From: CAZJWC01 sp964550125
Lineage (GTDB): Bacteria > Bacillota > Clostridia > Christensenellales > Borkfalkiaceae
Direction of reading: 5' to 3'
Assembly (NCBI GenBank): GCA_964550125.1
Contig: CAZJWC010000004.1
Span: forward strand, 1-64,000
Length of the DNA stretch: 64,000 nucleotides
A program made the translations under genes and the position numbers. The notes under the pieces were generated by a model. That model worked only from the letters and a program-made list of their open reading frames with translations. It was not told the DNA's origin and did not search any database. Below, one piece after another: positions 54,721 through 62,892 of the stretch. Within the stretch, counting starts at the first letter, position 1, and each line of letters starts with the position of its first letter.

Positions 54721-55884
54721 ATGCAAAGGGAAAAACTTATTGAATTGCTTAAAAACGATTCAAAAAAAGTAAGGCTTAAATCAATAAAAAAAATTGCAAA
54801 AAAAGATATAAAAAACGATGCTAAAATAGAGGGAGCAAACGCTTTTCAACTTAATGTTCAAACAAACAATTCCTGTTCAATCTTCTCTCCTGCACTAGCC
54901 GTGTATATGGCTTACAATTCAGGTTTAAAGATGTGTGGAATTGCAGATAGACATACCCTAAACGGAGTTGACGAGTTTATCAAGGCTACTAAAAGTTTAG
55001 GACTAAAATATTCAATCGGTTGTGAAACTTTTTTGACCATAGGTAGCAAAACTCAAAGAGTTAATGTTTATGGCATTAGCACGCAAAGACTAAAAAAGTT
55101 TAAAGGGATATTTGAACAAAACAGAAAGATTGCGTTTGAAAATACTATCACCCACCTCAAACTTGCTCAAAAGGAATTTAGCGAAGTTGAAATTGACATT
55201 AACTACGAAAAGAGAGCAGAGGAGTTTATGTCGAAGGGTGGCTCAATTTCAATTAAAAACCTTTATTTTGAAATAGGTAAAAAACTAATTGAAAAATTTG
55301 GCAAAGGCGAAAAACTAATAGACTATCTTGTTTCAAAAGAGATTGAACTTGATGAGTTTAAAAGAAATTTGCTTCTTGATGAAGAAAATGCATATTACGA
55401 ATATGATTTGCTTCGTGTTTTGGTGAAACATACAAAACAAAAGACGGTGCAAAAATATCAAGATTTGGAGTCTTTTTCAAGCGAGGTTCGTGAAAACGGT
55501 GGTTTTCTTGCGTATGTTGTTAACAAGGAAGACTTACAAGATGTTGACAAAATGATAAAGTTTGTAAAAAAGAATAATTTTGAGGCAATTTGTATCAATA
55601 CTTATAACGGAAACAACTATGTTGATTTACTTGCCCGTTGTGAAAAGAACAATATCTTGTTGCTTCCTGCCGATTATATCGATACTCCTAGAAAAAAGTT
55701 TACCCCTGCCGATTGCGATATTTATGATCAACTTGTTGAAAATGTTTATGCTGTTGTTGGGAATCAACAACTGATAAACGATAACTATAATGGTGGTCTT
55801 TTTTCAACTACACTTTGCGAAAAAATTCCTGCTTTAAGCGAGAGAATTAAACTTTGTGCAGTAACTGGTAAATGGTGCGAATAA
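54721..55884 (+). CDS. PHP-domain homologue lacking metal ligands
   Basis: Resembles PHP phosphoesterases from about residue 40 onward: SIFSPALAVYMAYNSGLKMCGIAD, then NGVDEFIKATKSLGL and a conserved GCE (100-102). The first metal motif HxH is N45-V-Q47, and the TDH motif is ADRH (75-78), so at least three histidine ligands are gone. A helical N-terminal extension (1-38) is Lys-rich. The later part (about 105-387) is only weakly similar to known PHP proteins. The frame is complete at 387 residues. It overlaps the next gene by up to 13 nt, indicating a three-gene operon. Confidence 0.7.
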   Translation: MQREKLIELLKNDSKKVRLKSIKKIAKKDIKNDAKIEGANAFQLNVQTNNSCSIFSPALAVYMAYNSGLKMCGIADRHTLNGVDEFIKATKSLGLKYSIGCETFLTIGSKTQRVNVYGISTQRLKKFKGIFEQNRKIAFENTITHLKLAQKEFSEVEIDINYEKRAEEFMSKGGSISIKNLYFEIGKKLIEKFGKGEKLIDYLVSKEIELDEFKRNLLLDEENAYYEYDLLRVLVKHTKQKTVQKYQDLESFSSEVRENGGFLAYVVNKEDLQDVDKMIKFVKKNNFEAICINTYNGNNYVDLLARCEKNNILLLPADYIDTPRKKFTPADCDIYDQLVENVYAVVGNQQLINDNYNGGLFSTTLCEKIPALSERIKLCAVTGKWCE

Positions 55885-57083
55885 TGGAAGGACAACTTGC
55901 AGACTTGTCTTTAGAGGACTTTTCGAAAATTGAATATAAGTGTACGTGTGGTGAGCATCACTCCTTGCGTAGCGAAATTGTCATAAGAAGACTTGAAAAT
56001 GGTATCAAAAAGATTATTGAAATTTTGCCTATTTCAAAGATACTACTTCTTTGTGATGAAAAATACCCCCTTTCAAATCCACAACTAATTAAAGATGTTT
56101 TGTGTGATTATGAGGTAATCACCTATCTCTATAAAGAGGGAGATGATGTAAAAAATGTATTTTCTAGTTGTGAGGATGTCGGTGCTGTTGTTGTTTACGG
56201 TGGTGAAACGGTTATGAACGTAGGTAGATATTTTGCTTCCGTTCGCAATATTTTTTGTGTTGCTGTGCCTGTAACCACAACTGCAAAAGGACTTATCAAT
56301 CCCCTTGTTAAAATAAAAATGGATAGAGAGTTTACCTTCCCTGCTAAAGAGCCTGACTTGATTATAGTAGACGGCAAAATACTTAACGAAAACGGAAAGT
56401 TTTATGAAGGTTTTTCGACTGCAGTTACAAAGTCAATAACGATAATAGATAATAAGATAAATTCTATAATGACAGGCAAAACTTGTTGTAAAGAGTTGGT
56501 TGCCTTTGCTACTCAAACACTTCACTCAATTAAAGATATTTTAAACGATAAGTCAAAGGCTATTTCTTTATTTGAAGCAAATTTTAAGTTTGCTTTCTGT
56601 GCAAGGGAAAACCTGTTTTATGGCAACGAAAGAACTATGGGTAAATCACTTGCTTATGTCTTTAATGAAAGTCGAAATGTGGCTGAATTTTTTGCCTATC
56701 AATATCTTTTACAAGTTTATAAAATCTTTTTTGAAGATGGCTTTTTATTGAGTGAGTTTACTCAAGACTATGTTCAAAGAATTGCAAATGCGTCAAAAAA
56801 TACTAACAAGTCTTTAAAAAGCATCATAAAAAATTCCAACGTTCCGTTAAATGCTGAAATTCAAGCAAGATATAAACTTTTTGAGGAGAATAAAGGGATT
56901 TTTTTGGAGGAGATTAACAATCTACTTGCTGAAGTTAAAAATGTACAAGAGATTTATTTTAAACTGGGTGGCAAGGAAATTGATTTTGATAATATAAAAG
57001 TAAAAAAAGTATTTTATAGTATACCTGAACTGTCAAAATTAGTTTCAGTCCCTGTACTTATGCGTGATTTTGGGTTAATATGA
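55872..57083 (+). CDS. Glycerol-1-phosphate dehydrogenase (AraM/EgsA) homologue lacking metal ligands
   Basis: A 403-residue member of the iron-alcohol-dehydrogenase fold closest to AraM/EgsA: an N-terminal KCTCGEHHSLRSEIVIRRL, a Rossmann half with GGETVMNVGRYFA (NAD motif normally GSGTINDxxRY), VPVTTTAKG, PDLIIVDGKIL and a helical half. In the family the catalytic metal is held by an Asp in GFGD and two His in SEHxxSH. Here these read EGFSTAVTK (179-187) and NERTMGKS (252-259), so all three are lost. ATG codons at 55872 and 55884 (overlapping the PHP-like stop) are both possible. Activity as a dehydrogenase is unlikely. Confidence 0.7.
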   Translation: MVRIMEGQLADLSLEDFSKIEYKCTCGEHHSLRSEIVIRRLENGIKKIIEILPISKILLLCDEKYPLSNPQLIKDVLCDYEVITYLYKEGDDVKNVFSSCEDVGAVVVYGGETVMNVGRYFASVRNIFCVAVPVTTTAKGLINPLVKIKMDREFTFPAKEPDLIIVDGKILNENGKFYEGFSTAVTKSITIIDNKINSIMTGKTCCKELVAFATQTLHSIKDILNDKSKAISLFEANFKFAFCARENLFYGNERTMGKSLAYVFNESRNVAEFFAYQYLLQVYKIFFEDGFLLSEFTQDYVQRIANASKNTNKSLKSIIKNSNVPLNAEIQARYKLFEENKGIFLEEINNLLAEVKNVQEIYFKLGGKEIDFDNIKVKKVFYSIPELSKLVSVPVLMRDFGLI

Positions 57084-57886
57084 TGAACGAGAAAAAATTT
57101 AAAAACTTATTAAAAAACACAAAGGTAATTTTGCTTGATTTAGACGGTACTTTGTATCTTGATAAAGTCCCTTTTAAAGGGGTTGACAGCACCTTAAAAG
57201 AGTTGAGAAAGAGGGGAATAAAACTTGTATATCTTACAAATAATTCCTCAAGAACGAAAGAGGTTTATGAGAATTTACTTAAAGAAATAAAGCTGTTTAA
57301 GCGTGGCGATACCGTTTATACTTCTACACAAGCGACTATTGATTTTGTGAAGAATTATAATAAGGACGCAAAAGTTTATTTGGTTGCAACTGACGATGTG
57401 AAAAAGGAGTTTGTAAAAGAAAAAATCAACCTTATTGAAGAATACCCCGATATTTGCGTTTTAACATATGATACTACTATCAACTTTGAAAAATTTAAAA
57501 AACTCAACGAGTTTGTTGTAAAAGGTGCGTTTTATATTGCTAGCCATCCTGACGATGTTTGCCCTATGCCTGATGTGTATATGCCAGATGTGGGCTCATT
57601 TATAAAACTTATTGAGTGTAGTTCAGGAAGAACGCCTGATGTTATTTGTGGCAAACCTTTTTCCTATATGGGAGAGGGAATTAAAAATACCTTTTTAGTA
57701 AATAGTGATGAAATAATAATGATAGGTGATAGATTGCATACCGATGTTCGTTTCGCCAATAACAACGGTTTTACAAGTGTTTTGGTGTTGAGTGGAGAAA
57801 CAGATGAGAGTATGCTAAAAAGGTCAAAAGATAAACCTGATTTTGTTTTGAAAGATGTAAACGATATTTTAAATTATCTTGATTGA
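57080..57886 (+). CDS. HAD-superfamily phosphatase, NagD/AraL-like (class IIA)
   Basis: Cytosolic phosphatase of 268 residues with an intact active site: nucleophile and acid Asp in LLDLDGTLY (D20, D22), motif II in LTNNSSR, Lys in CGKPF, and motif IV MIGDRLHTDV. The cap insert between motifs II and III is of the C2a type. Relatives dephosphorylate sugar phosphates, p-nitrophenyl phosphate or glycerol phosphates. Its ATG overlaps the AraM-like stop (ATGA), so it is the third gene of that operon and the only member with a complete catalytic set. Confidence 0.88.
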   Translation: MMNEKKFKNLLKNTKVILLDLDGTLYLDKVPFKGVDSTLKELRKRGIKLVYLTNNSSRTKEVYENLLKEIKLFKRGDTVYTSTQATIDFVKNYNKDAKVYLVATDDVKKEFVKEKINLIEEYPDICVLTYDTTINFEKFKKLNEFVVKGAFYIASHPDDVCPMPDVYMPDVGSFIKLIECSSGRTPDVICGKPFSYMGEGIKNTFLVNSDEIIMIGDRLHTDVRFANNNGFTSVLVLSGETDESMLKRSKDKPDFVLKDVNDILNYLD

Positions 57887-58012
57887 TTTTTTTATAAAAA
57901 AAGGCATTTTTTAAATATCAAATATGAATTAAAAAATAAGGTGAACCCTTGTTTTTTTAATAAAATTATAAAATTTTATTGTGAAAAAAAGTATAAAGAG
58001 CGCTTAATCTAT

Positions 58013-58041
58013 TTGTATATTGTCATCATTTGTGATAAAAT
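58013..58041 (+). promoter_or_regulatory. Promoter of the hydrogenase operon
   Basis: TTGTAT (58013-58018), 17 nt, TAAAAT (58036-58041), preceded by TGA. The upstream part of the 238-nt gap (57887-58012) is AT-rich and holds nothing else I recognise. Confidence 0.75.
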
Positions 58042-58048
58042 AAATAGG

Positions 58049-58071
58049 AGCGTTAAAAAATGCTTTTTTTT
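58049..58071 (+). terminator. Short terminator-like hairpin at the 5' end of the hyd transcript
   Basis: AGCGTT (58049-58054) pairs with AATGCT (58059-58064, one G-U) around AAAA, followed by eight T residues. It lies within a few bases of the predicted transcription start (about 58048). It may act in attenuation, or simply protect the 5' end; the stem is weak. Confidence 0.45.
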
Positions 58072-58124
58072 CTAAAATAATTTTTATAATCACAATCTAT
58101 TTATTCACGGAGGTACAGTTTAAA

Positions 58125-58625
58125 GTGGCAAAGAAAACTACTGTGTCATTTACAGGCACTGCTCAACAAGAACAAGAGTTGAGAACTGCGCTTGCTGAAC
58201 TTAAGGCAACTGGTGCTAGTGGTCTTTTGATTCCTGCAATGCAAAAAGCACAAGAAATTTATGGTTATCTTCCAGTCGAAGTTCAAACTATCGTAGCGGA
58301 GGAAATGGATGTATCGTTAGCTGAAGTATACGGCGTATCTACATTTTATGCACAATTCTCATTAAATCCCAAGGGAAAATACCAAATTGGTGTTTGTCTA
58401 GGAACTGCTTGTTATGTAAAAGGTTCTGGAGATATTTATGAAAAATTTTCTAAAATTTTAGGAATTAGTGGTGGAGAATGTACCCCTGACAGAAAATTCT
58501 CTTTAGATGCAACAAGATGTATCGGTTGTTGTGGTCTTGCACCCGTTATCTCAATCAATGATGACGTATATGGCAATTTAACAGTAGACGATGTTGAAAA
58601 TATAATTGCTAAGTATAAAGACTAA
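58125..58625 (+). CDS. hydC: Bifurcating [FeFe]-hydrogenase gamma subunit (NuoE/HydC-like)
   Basis: Thioredoxin-like [2Fe-2S] subunit of the trimeric NAD(P)-linked hydrogenase. Cluster cysteines appear as GVCLGTACYVKG and ATRCIGCCGLAP, at about residues 90-100 and 130-140. A helical N-terminal domain precedes. The start is GTG with CGGAGGT upstream. 166 residues; hydB follows 6 nt later. Confidence 0.92.
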   Translation: MAKKTTVSFTGTAQQEQELRTALAELKATGASGLLIPAMQKAQEIYGYLPVEVQTIVAEEMDVSLAEVYGVSTFYAQFSLNPKGKYQIGVCLGTACYVKGSGDIYEKFSKILGISGGECTPDRKFSLDATRCIGCCGLAPVISINDDVYGNLTVDDVENIIAKYKD

Positions 58626-58631
58626 CGGAGG

Positions 58632-60485
58632 ATGACAATGAAAAATTTAGATGAATTGAAAGCCCTTTGTGATAAAATCAACGCTGAAACACAAGGCAAA
58701 TATAGAGCAAATATTTTAGTTTGTGCTGGTACTGGTTGTACTTCAGGACACTCTACTGAAACATATAATGCTTTCGTTAAGCAAATAAAAGACGCTGGTC
58801 TTGATGGCGAAGTAAAAATTACTAAAACAGGTTGTTTTGGTCTTTGTGCGTTAGGTCCTGTTTGTATCGTTTACCCTGAAGGTGCTTTTTACTCAAAAGT
58901 ACACGCAGAGCATGTTGAAAGAATCGTTAAAGAACACATTATCGGTGGTAATTTAGTTAAGGATTTACTTTTCCAAGAAACTATCGTTGGCGATTCAATC
59001 AAATCATTAAACGAAACTGATTTCTATAAAAAACAACACAGAGTTGCACTACGTAACTGTGGTGTAATTGACCCTGAAAATATTGAAGAATATATTGCTA
59101 AAGACGGTTATAAGGCTTTAGGTAAGGTTTTAACTGAAATGACTCCTGATGAAGTTATTGATGTAATCTTACAATCAGGTCTTCGTGGTCGTGGTGGTGC
59201 AGGCTTCCCCACTGGTAGAAAGTGGATGTTTGCTAAAGCATCAAAAAATGATAAAAAATATGTTTGCTGTAATGCTGACGAAGGTGATCCCGGTGCATTT
59301 ATGGACCGTTCTGTTTTGGAAGGCGACCCTCACGCAGTACTTGAAGCAATGGCAATCGCAGGTTATGCTATCGGCTCTGACCAAGGTTATATCTATGTTA
59401 GAGCAGAGTACCCTATCGCAGTACACCGTTTACAAGTTGCTTTAAAACAAGCAAGAGAAAACGGACTTATCGGTAAAAACATCTTAGGTACTGGTTTCAA
59501 TTTTGACCTTGATATTCGTCTTGGTGCTGGTGCTTTCGTATGTGGTGAAGAAACTGCACTTATGACTTCAATCGAGGGACAACGTGGTGAACCTCGTCCA
59601 CGTCCTCCTTTCCCTGCTGTTAAAGGTTTGTTTGGTAAACCTACAATCCTTAACAACGTTGAAACTTATGCTAACGTAGCACAAATTATTTTAAAAGGTG
59701 CTGACTGGTTTAAGTCAATGGGTACTCCCAACAATGCAGGTACAAAAGTATTCGCATTGGGTGGTAAAATTAAGCATACCGGTCTAGTAGAAGTTCCTAT
59801 GGGTACTACACTTCGTGAAATCGTTGAAGAAATCGGTGGTGGTTGTCCTAACGGTAAAAAGTTCAAGGCTGCTCAAACTGGTGGACCTTCTGGTGGTTGT
59901 ATCCCTGCTGAACTAATTGACACTCCTATTGACTATGATAACTTGCTATCAATCGGTTCAATGATGGGCTCAGGTGGCCTTATCGTTATGGACGAAGATA
60001 ACTGTATGGTTGATATTGCAAAATTCTTCCTAGAGTTTATCGTAGATGAAAGTTGTGGTAAATGTACTCCCTGCCGTATCGGTAACAAGAGATTGCTTGA
60101 AATGTTGACAAAGGTTACTGAAGGAAAGGCTACTCTTGAAGACCTTGACGAAATGGAAAAACTTTGTTACTACATCAAAGAAAATTCACTTTGTGGTTTA
60201 GGTCAAACAGCACCCAACCCTGTACTTTCAACATTAAAGAGATTTAGAAAGGAATACGAAGCTCACATTATTGATAAAAAGTGTCCTGCTGGTGTATGTA
60301 AGAAGCTTGTTACTTTCTCTATTGATGCTGAAAAATGTAAGGGCTGTACATTATGTGCAAGAAAGTGCCCTGTTGGAGCAATTTCAGGTACTGTTAAACA
60401 ACCCCATGTTATTGATTCATCAAAGTGTATTAAATGTGGCGTTTGTATGGACAACTGTAAATTTGGTGCAGTTAAGAAAGGTTAA
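58632..60485 (+). CDS. hydB: Bifurcating [FeFe]-hydrogenase beta subunit (NuoF/HydB-like)
   Basis: Flavoprotein that takes electrons between NAD(H), ferredoxin and the hydrogenase. Three parts in order: N-terminal [2Fe-2S] thioredoxin-like domain (CAGTGCTSG..TGCFGLCALGP), the NuoF domain with GLRGRGGAGFPTGRKW for FMN and ESCGKCTPCRIG for a [4Fe-4S] cluster, and C-terminal ferredoxin-like clusters CKGCTLCARKCP and CIKCGVCMDNC. At 617 residues it matches HydB/HndC length. AACGGAGG precedes the ATG. Confidence 0.95.
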   Translation: MTMKNLDELKALCDKINAETQGKYRANILVCAGTGCTSGHSTETYNAFVKQIKDAGLDGEVKITKTGCFGLCALGPVCIVYPEGAFYSKVHAEHVERIVKEHIIGGNLVKDLLFQETIVGDSIKSLNETDFYKKQHRVALRNCGVIDPENIEEYIAKDGYKALGKVLTEMTPDEVIDVILQSGLRGRGGAGFPTGRKWMFAKASKNDKKYVCCNADEGDPGAFMDRSVLEGDPHAVLEAMAIAGYAIGSDQGYIYVRAEYPIAVHRLQVALKQARENGLIGKNILGTGFNFDLDIRLGAGAFVCGEETALMTSIEGQRGEPRPRPPFPAVKGLFGKPTILNNVETYANVAQIILKGADWFKSMGTPNNAGTKVFALGGKIKHTGLVEVPMGTTLREIVEEIGGGCPNGKKFKAAQTGGPSGGCIPAELIDTPIDYDNLLSIGSMMGSGGLIVMDEDNCMVDIAKFFLEFIVDESCGKCTPCRIGNKRLLEMLTKVTEGKATLEDLDEMEKLCYYIKENSLCGLGQTAPNPVLSTLKRFRKEYEAHIIDKKCPAGVCKKLVTFSIDAEKCKGCTLCARKCPVGAISGTVKQPHVIDSSKCIKCGVCMDNCKFGAVKKG

Positions 60486-60502
60486 TGGGAGGTTAGTTTA
60501 AA

Positions 60503-62242
60503 ATGGTAAATTTAAAGATAAATAATATTCCCGTAAGTGTTGAGGAAGGTACTACAATACTTGAGGCTGCAAAGTCAATAGGAATCAATATTCCCACACT
60601 TTGTTATATGAAAGAAATAAATGAAATCGGTGCTTGTAGAATTTGCGTAGTTGAAGTTAAAGGTGCACGCTCATTAGTTGCTGCTTGTGTGTATCCCGTT
60701 AACGAGGGTATGGAAGTGTTTACAAACACTGCTAAAATTCGTGAATCAAGAAAAACAACCTTGGAACTTATTTTAAGCAACCATAGAAAAGATTGTTTGT
60801 CTTGCGATAGAAACACTAATTGCGAACTACAAAAATTGGCATTAGAGTATGGCTGTAACGCAAATAAATATGAAGGAGAGATGACTCAAACAAACGTTGA
60901 TTTTTCAACTCCTTATCTTGTAAGAGATAACTCTAAATGCGTTCTTTGTCGCCGTTGCGTTGCTACTTGTAAGAGCGTACAAGATTGTGCAGTTATTACT
61001 CCTGTAAATCGTGGTTTTGCTACACAAATTACTTGTGCGTTTGAAGATGACCTAGTAAATCAACCTTGTGCTGCTTGTGGACAATGTATAAATGTATGTC
61101 CCACAGGTGCGTTACACGAAAGAGAAGAAATTGATGATGTTCGTGAAGCAATTTCTAATCCTGATAAAATTGTTATCGTTGGTGCTGCTCCTTCAGTTCG
61201 TGCTGCTTTAGGCGAAGAATTTGGTATGCCTATTGGAACAAATGTTGAAGGTAAGATGATTACTTCATTAAAGATGTTAGGTTTTGATAAAGTATTTGAT
61301 GTTAACTTTACTGCTGACCTTACTATCATGGAAGAAGCAACTGAACTTATCGGTAGGGTTAAGGGTGAAGGTGCATTACCTATGTTTACTTCTTGTTCAC
61401 CTGGTTGGGTTAAATATGTTGAAAGTTACTATCCTGAACTTATACCTAATGTTTCAACTTGTAAATCACCCCAACAAATGTTTGGTGCAACTGTAAAAAC
61501 TTACTGGGCTGAAAAGAACAATATCGACCCTAAAGATATTTATGTAGTAACTATTATGCCTTGTACTGCTAAAAAGTTTGAAAAGACTCGTGATGGTCAA
61601 AACGCATCAGGTTATCCTGATATTGACGCTGTTTTAACTACAAGAGAACTTGCAAAGATGATAAAGGGCAGTGGCATCTTGTTTAACGAATTGCCTGATG
61701 GCGAACTTGACAATCCTCTAGGTGAATTTACTGGTGCAGGAGTTATCTTCGGTGCAACAGGTGGTGTTATGGAGGCAGCGTTAAGAACTGCTGTTGAAAA
61801 ACTTACTGATACTAAACTTGAAGGTCAATCATTAGAATTTAATGATGTTCGTGGTACACAAGGTATTAAGGAAGCGTCTTATAAAGTTGGTGATTTGGAA
61901 CTTAATGTTTGCGTAGCTTCAGGTCTTTCAAATGCTAAAAAGGTATGTGAAATGGTTAAGAACGGTGAGTGCAAATATCAATTTATTGAAATTATGTGCT
62001 GTCCCGGTGGCTGTGTAAACGGTGGTGGTCAACCTATCCAAAGCGCTTACGTTCGTAGAAATGTAGACTTAAAGACAGAAAGAGCAAAGGCATTGTACAG
62101 CGAAGATGCTAACCTTGCTAAACGTAAGAGTCATGACAATGAGACAATTAAGACTATGTATGATGAATATTTTGAAAAGCCTAACTCTCATAAGGCTCAC
62201 AAGATTTTGCATACTTCTTACGTTGATAGAAAGAATAAGTAA
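60503..62242 (+). CDS. hydA: [FeFe]-hydrogenase catalytic subunit (HydA/HndD-like)
   Basis: Produces or oxidises H2. Domains in order: N-terminal [2Fe-2S] (ARG-rich block with GACRICVVEV), the His-Cys3 cluster HRKDCLSCDRNTNC, two ferredoxin clusters (CVLCRRCVATC and CAACGQCINVCP), and the H-cluster domain with TSCSPGW, MPCTAKKFE and EIMCCPGGCVNGGGQP. A fused small-subunit-like tail ends NSHKAHKILHTSYV. The first H-cluster motif has Ser where many enzymes have a second Cys (TSCCPGW). 579 residues; GGGAGGT precedes the ATG. The maturases HydEFG are not in the window. Confidence 0.95.
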   Translation: MVNLKINNIPVSVEEGTTILEAAKSIGINIPTLCYMKEINEIGACRICVVEVKGARSLVAACVYPVNEGMEVFTNTAKIRESRKTTLELILSNHRKDCLSCDRNTNCELQKLALEYGCNANKYEGEMTQTNVDFSTPYLVRDNSKCVLCRRCVATCKSVQDCAVITPVNRGFATQITCAFEDDLVNQPCAACGQCINVCPTGALHEREEIDDVREAISNPDKIVIVGAAPSVRAALGEEFGMPIGTNVEGKMITSLKMLGFDKVFDVNFTADLTIMEEATELIGRVKGEGALPMFTSCSPGWVKYVESYYPELIPNVSTCKSPQQMFGATVKTYWAEKNNIDPKDIYVVTIMPCTAKKFEKTRDGQNASGYPDIDAVLTTRELAKMIKGSGILFNELPDGELDNPLGEFTGAGVIFGATGGVMEAALRTAVEKLTDTKLEGQSLEFNDVRGTQGIKEASYKVGDLELNVCVASGLSNAKKVCEMVKNGECKYQFIEIMCCPGGCVNGGGQPIQSAYVRRNVDLKTERAKALYSEDANLAKRKSHDNETIKTMYDEYFEKPNSHKAHKILHTSYVDRKNK

Positions 62243-62248
62243 TTATAC

Positions 62249-62278
62249 AAAAGCCTAAGCAACGCTTAGGCTTTTTTT
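62249..62278 (+). terminator. Terminator of the hydrogenase operon
   Basis: AAAGCCTAAGC pairs with GCTTAGGCTTT around AAC, followed by a T-tract. Confidence 0.92.
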
Positions 62279-62293
62279 ATGAAGGAGATATAA

Positions 62294-62812
62294 ATGGCAA
62301 AGTTTGAAAAAGCATTAGTTTACAAGACAAAAAATGAAATTATTCCACAAGAAGACGATTTTTGGGGCAAAATTATAGGCGACTGGGATACAAAGTTTAT
62401 CTATGCAAAAACAGTTTACCCCGACACTTATATGGTTGGCGAGTGGCATTTTTCTCGTATATTGCAAGGCATGGCAATTCAAGATGTTTACATTTTTCCC
62501 TCAAGAGATGAGTGTATGAAAAATAACATTGCAATAGGAGAATATGGTACTACTTTAAGAATTTATAATCCCGAAAGCAAAACTTGGTTTGTTTCTTATG
62601 GTGCAAATGGAGAAATGCTTAATTTCACGGCTAAAAAGGTTAAAAAAGATATTGTACTTACTGAAGTAACAAAGGGCGAACTTGTTTGGATTTTTACAAA
62701 TATTAAAAGAAGTGAGTTCACCTGGCGTAGTGTAAGATATGAAAATGGCAAGGAAGTTGAAGTATACGCTGAGGTTGAAGCAACAAGACATCATAACAAA
62801 AAACAGGTATAA
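62294..62812 (+). CDS. Unknown beta-rich protein (DUF1579-like)
   Basis: A 172-residue soluble protein with alternating short beta strands; the segments DFWGKIIGDWDTKF, GEWHFSRILQGMAIQDV and YGTTLRIYNPESKTWF resemble the lipocalin-like DUF1579 barrel fold. No catalytic motif is evident. AAGGAGA precedes the ATG. It sits alone after the hydrogenase terminator and before convergent terminators. The fold is inferred from pattern only; the ligand is unknown. Confidence 0.6.
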   Translation: MAKFEKALVYKTKNEIIPQEDDFWGKIIGDWDTKFIYAKTVYPDTYMVGEWHFSRILQGMAIQDVYIFPSRDECMKNNIAIGEYGTTLRIYNPESKTWFVSYGANGEMLNFTAKKVKKDIVLTEVTKGELVWIFTNIKRSEFTWRSVRYENGKEVEVYAEVEATRHHNKKQV

Positions 62813-62815
62813 TAA

Positions 62816-62890
62816 AAACAGGCAATAATTTTATTGCTTGTTTAAAAAAGACAAATTTAAGGGTGTGAGTTTTACTCACACCCTTTTTTG
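62816..62890. terminator. Two adjacent terminators between convergent genes
   Basis: First AAACAGGCAATAA with TTATTGCTTGTTT (62816-62843), then a perfect AAGGGTGTGAG with CTCACACCCTT stem (62859-62885) followed by TTTTTT on the plus strand and TTAAATTTG on the minus strand. They serve the beta-rich protein (+) and the repeat protein (-). Confidence 0.85.
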
Positions 62891-62892
62891 TT

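Noticed and set aside
52215..57083. Simple pseudogene explanation for the degenerate enzyme homologues
   Set aside because: No frameshift or internal stop is present, lengths are complete, and promoters, ribosome binding sites and overlapping gene junctions are preserved. Decay at an early stage cannot be fully excluded without relatives.
57887..58124. Rex-type redox operator upstream of the hydrogenase operon
   Set aside because: Only partial half-sites such as TTGTGATA are present; no palindrome resembling TTGTTAANNNNTTAACAA could be found.
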